The notes under the pieces are model-generated. The model worked only from the letters and a program-made list of their open reading frames with translations, was not told the origin of the DNA and searched no databases. The position numbers and the translations under genes were made by a program. Positions 61,502 through 64,000 of a DNA stretch of 64,000 nucleotides are shown one piece after another. The DNA lies in assembly GCA_938036785.1 (NCBI GenBank), contig CALHWE010000011.1:62001-126000 (forward strand), given 5' to 3'. The stretch is from an uncultured Candidatus Saccharibacteria bacterium (GTDB taxonomy: Bacteria > Patescibacteriota > Saccharimonadia > Saccharimonadales > Saccharimonadaceae). Every line of letters starts with the position of its first letter. Positions within the stretch are counted from its first letter, which is position 1.

Positions 61502-64000
61502 ATGACAAGTAGCAAAAAGAAGTGTTTTTCACTCTCTCGTTTTTCTCTTTTTATTACAGTGATTCTGTTTGTAGCTTCTTTGTTGGCAACAACATTTTCT
61601 CCTATAGTCCACGCAAAGGAAGAGTCGCAGATGGCTCCACAAGAGCAAGCTGCAAGCTGGGCATATGCGCAGGCTCTTAGCTTTTGCCTACATATAAACG
61701 ACCCTGAATCAACCAATACATCGTATAGCATGAAGACAGTTAAAGATGCAAACGAAATTGAGGCGGGTAATTGGTTCACAGGAGAGCGATATACTTCAGG
61801 CCCTTCTTGGTTTTTTAAGAGTTTATCAAAATACGTTGGCTCGCAGTATGTTAGGAATGATAAAGCATGGGGTAATCATGCAGCCTCGCAGGTTTTTTAT
61901 TGTGACCTCGATGAGAAATCGTCTTGGGTAAAGGATGCAGCAACACTGTGGGGCTATAAGTCACCAACTGAAATGTTATGTAGTTTTGGTGCACAGCGTA
62001 AGTCTGATCACGCAGGGCACTTCGAAGATTGTGTTAGCGGCACTGGACCATTCACTGTTAATTTTAACTTAGCAAAAGGTTTTGGTGGAATTCCACAAAC
62101 TATCGCTGATAAACTCAAAGCAAAAGGGGCCCACTCTACAGATGCTAAATTAAGGATGAGTGATGCAGCTGAATACCTATATTGGTACAACGTACTACGA
62201 GGTGGGTGCGGTGCCGAAGTAACAGACAAGGATTTTCCTGACAGTGATAAGTATTCTATAAAAAATATTAAAACGGCTGATGGCAAGGGGAATGTTAGTA
62301 ATAAGAACTACTACATGACCCCTGTTAGAGGAGGGCCTTGGGATAAAACCATAAAAACAAAAGCATTCGACAGTAATGGAAATAACTCGAACCTAACTTG
62401 TGTAGACATAGCAAAAGCGATGGCTGCAAAAGCTGATGCCTATTCAAAATGGATCAAAGAAGATACCTGTGAGAAAAAGTTTTCAGGTAATAAGGCTGGT
62501 GTAGATCAGTGTAAGCAAGGACGGTCAGCAAAGAATGCTGACGACTGTAAGAATAAATTCCCTGATAACGATGAAGCATACAAAAATTGTCTGGCTGGTA
62601 TGGGCAAAAGCGATGGCACCGCAAATAGTGCTACTGGTACATATGATAGTGATAAAGAGGATGAAGATATAAATACATGCTCTGATGCAATAGGTGCTAT
62701 CGGATGGATGGTTTGTCCTGTCGTCAACTTTATGGGGAAAGTAATTGATGGGCTGTATGGAATTATTAGTGACTTTTTGTCTCTTGATCACGAAATATTC
62801 CAAAAAGATGCTGCAAATGAATCATGGTCGGCATTTCGCAATATAGCTAATATTCTACTTATTGCTGCATTCCTGTTTGTCATATATTCACACGTCACAA
62901 GTCTTGGTATTTCCAATTATGGAATCAAACGGATATTACCAAGATTGATTATGATATCTATCTTAATTAATGTTTCATTTATTGTTTGTCAATTCCTTAT
63001 TGATATGTCTAATGTTCTTGGTGGATCTTTGTATGGCTTCATTAATACTCTAGCTTCTGGTGGTGCTGACAAAACAAGTTTTGCCGAGAGGACCGCTCAA
63101 GTAGCTCTCGCTGGTGGTAGCACCGTTGCAGCTGGCACCTTTGTTGCGGCAGAGGGTTCTCTGTTGGTTGCAAATATATCTCTTCTTGGCCCTATTGCAC
63201 TCGGTGCACTTATCGGACTCTTACTAGCTTTCATTATCCTATTAGGTCGCAATGCTGGTATTGTTATATTGGCAGTCATTTCACCACTTGCTTTTGTGGC
63301 ACTTCTTCTTCCTAATACTGAAAAACTCTACCATAAGTGGTGGAAGATGTTCCTAAGCTTACTTGCAGTGTATCCAACGATTGCTGTTATATTTGGTATG
63401 TCTAAAGTAGCAGCCTCCATCTTTATCGCGAAGGATGATGTAACAAGCCAAATTACAGCTCTTGGTGTTATGTTTATTCCGCTTCTTGCTTCTCCAGCTT
63501 TACTTATGGGAGCGATGGGAGCGATGGGAGCATTAGGAGCCAAGTTACAGCATATGGGCATGCGAAGCAATGCAAAACTTCTAGCGAAGACACGTGAGAA
63601 TATGGGTAAATCATCGATTGGCTATGGTATACAACAGGCAAGGTTACTACGTGAGCAGGAGCGTAACAGAAAGATGATGGGGCAATTTGCTAATGCAACA
63701 GGAGCTCGTGGTTTCTTATATAATACTCTTGGTGGTCGCCAAGCAAGCGACCGTCGCTCTCAGATTGCAAGCAAGTTTGAGACCGAACAACGCAACCAGC
63801 AAAAAGACGAAGCTCAAACATGGCTCGCTAATAACTATTCATTCACAGATATTGCAGATGCAGCGGTCTCGGGCAGTATTAGAGACAAGAAAACAGGCAG
63901 CTTAAGAAACTTGACAGCTATGGAACGGGCTGCTGCAATTGACCATGCTATGTCAGGTGGCAATTCTGAGCAAAGGTTTGAGATTTTGAAGGCTACAGGC
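61502..64000 (+). CDS. Second VirB6/TrbL-like membrane protein (partial)
   Basis: At least 833 aa; it runs off the window. A signal peptide (FITVILFVASLLATTFSPIVHA) is followed by a 390-residue extracytoplasmic domain with about 12 Cys, then IGWMVCPVVNFM and seven to eight membrane helices, and a basic cytoplasmic region (MRSNAKLLAKTRENM and on). VIYSHVTSLGISNYGIKRIL matches the protein at 27587, so they are paralogs, but the extracytoplasmic domains differ completely. TTAAAT with extended TG ends six bases before the ATG. An inner-membrane channel of a type IV secretion-like apparatus is the likely role. Confidence 0.72.
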   Translation, partial: MTSSKKKCFSLSRFSLFITVILFVASLLATTFSPIVHAKEESQMAPQEQAASWAYAQALSFCLHINDPESTNTSYSMKTVKDANEIEAGNWFTGERYTSGPSWFFKSLSKYVGSQYVRNDKAWGNHAASQVFYCDLDEKSSWVKDAATLWGYKSPTEMLCSFGAQRKSDHAGHFEDCVSGTGPFTVNFNLAKGFGGIPQTIADKLKAKGAHSTDAKLRMSDAAEYLYWYNVLRGGCGAEVTDKDFPDSDKYSIKNIKTADGKGNVSNKNYYMTPVRGGPWDKTIKTKAFDSNGNNSNLTCVDIAKAMAAKADAYSKWIKEDTCEKKFSGNKAGVDQCKQGRSAKNADDCKNKFPDNDEAYKNCLAGMGKSDGTANSATGTYDSDKEDEDINTCSDAIGAIGWMVCPVVNFMGKVIDGLYGIISDFLSLDHEIFQKDAANESWSAFRNIANILLIAAFLFVIYSHVTSLGISNYGIKRILPRLIMISILINVSFIVCQFLIDMSNVLGGSLYGFINTLASGGADKTSFAERTAQVALAGGSTVAAGTFVAAEGSLLVANISLLGPIALGALIGLLLAFIILLGRNAGIVILAVISPLAFVALLLPNTEKLYHKWWKMFLSLLAVYPTIAVIFGMSKVAASIFIAKDDVTSQITALGVMFIPLLASPALLMGAMGAMGALGAKLQHMGMRSNAKLLAKTRENMGKSSIGYGIQQARLLREQERNRKMMGQFANATGARGFLYNTLGGRQASDRRSQIASKFETEQRNQQKDEAQTWLANNYSFTDIADAAVSGSIRDKKTGSLRNLTAMERAAAIDHAMSGGNSEQRFEILKATG

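Noticed and set aside
1..64000. Reassigned UGA codon as in Gracilibacteria/Absconditabacteria
   Set aside because: UGA ends many genes at the expected length (orn, HIT, pilin copies 1 and 3, MacB ATPase) and does not interrupt conserved domains.
1..64000. CRISPR array, prophage or insertion sequence
   Set aside because: No regularly spaced repeats, transposase, integrase or structural phage genes were found. The low-GC stretches carry pilin-type and membrane genes instead.

Overview
The window looks like the chromosome of a Patescibacteria/CPR bacterium, most likely Candidatus Saccharibacteria (TM7). The reasons are a tandem family of small T4SS-pilin-type proteins next to giant VirB6/TrbL-like membrane proteins, FemAB ligases, MurE, GH16, short generic housekeeping genes and many lineage-specific membrane proteins. 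TGA works as a normal stop (for example in several ATGA stop/start overlaps), so the alternative code of Gracilibacteria/Absconditabacteria does not apply. No rRNA, CRISPR array, transposase or prophage was seen. The species assignment is inference.

Layout. 1-5 kb: 5' part of polA, a membrane-anchored GH16 glucanase-like enzyme, two adjacent WhiB-like Fe-S regulators and a P-loop kinase. 5-9.7 kb: rpoD-dnaG operon and Pro/Gln-rich membrane proteins. 9.9-17.1 kb: mmcQ-like, corA, orn, mscL, a transglutaminase-like protein coupled to argS, and pyrG. 17.2-22 kb: ribonucleotide reductase region (nrdA, a small unknown gene, nrdB, a PNPOx-like protein, and a 79-residue protein ending in CxxC behind an NrdR-like box). 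22-24.5 kb: a membrane-fused spermidine-synthase-like gene between two copies of a covarying ~150-nt RNA-like element, then a 24-codon microORF with a structured leader. 24.7-26.7 kb: NatAB-like ABC exporter. 27.5-33.5 kb: a 987-aa VirB6-like protein divergent from six tandem T4SS-pilin paralogs; a seventh lies at 41.8 kb and a second VirB6-like protein runs off the end at 61.5-64 kb. 34-47 kb: hsp20, comF, an alpha/beta-hydrolase-like gene, a beta-helix+LRR secreted protein, HIT, rlmH, valS. 46.9-47.6 kb: a non-coding region with three parS-like palindromes. 47.6-53.5 kb: two FemAB ligases, tsaD, a MurE-like ligase. 53.5-59.3 kb: a PD-(D/E)XK-like protein, an SIS isomerase and a MacB-type ABC pair with a long disordered tail. 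Serine tRNAs with all four anticodon types needed (TGA, GCT, CGA, GGA) and one tRNA-Arg(GCG) lie between 35 and 60 kb.

Gene expression. More than a dozen genes have a -10 hexamer (TATACT, TATAAT or similar) ending exactly 6, sometimes 7, bases before the start codon. This predicts leaderless mRNAs as a main mode for first genes, while internal operon genes carry AGGAGG-type ribosome sites. Wherever possible the starts given here use this rule or a Shine-Dalgarno site.

Themes. Many genes serve the cell surface (T4SS pilins and VirB6-like proteins, GH16, beta-helix/LRR, Fem ligases, MurE), as expected of an epibiont living on actinobacterial hosts. The most unusual points are a class Ic ribonucleotide reductase whose large subunit lacks its C-terminal cysteines while a nearby NrdR-box gene encodes a detached CxxC tail, the paired covarying RNA-like elements, DnaG without zinc ligands, and WhiB-like regulators outside Actinobacteria.
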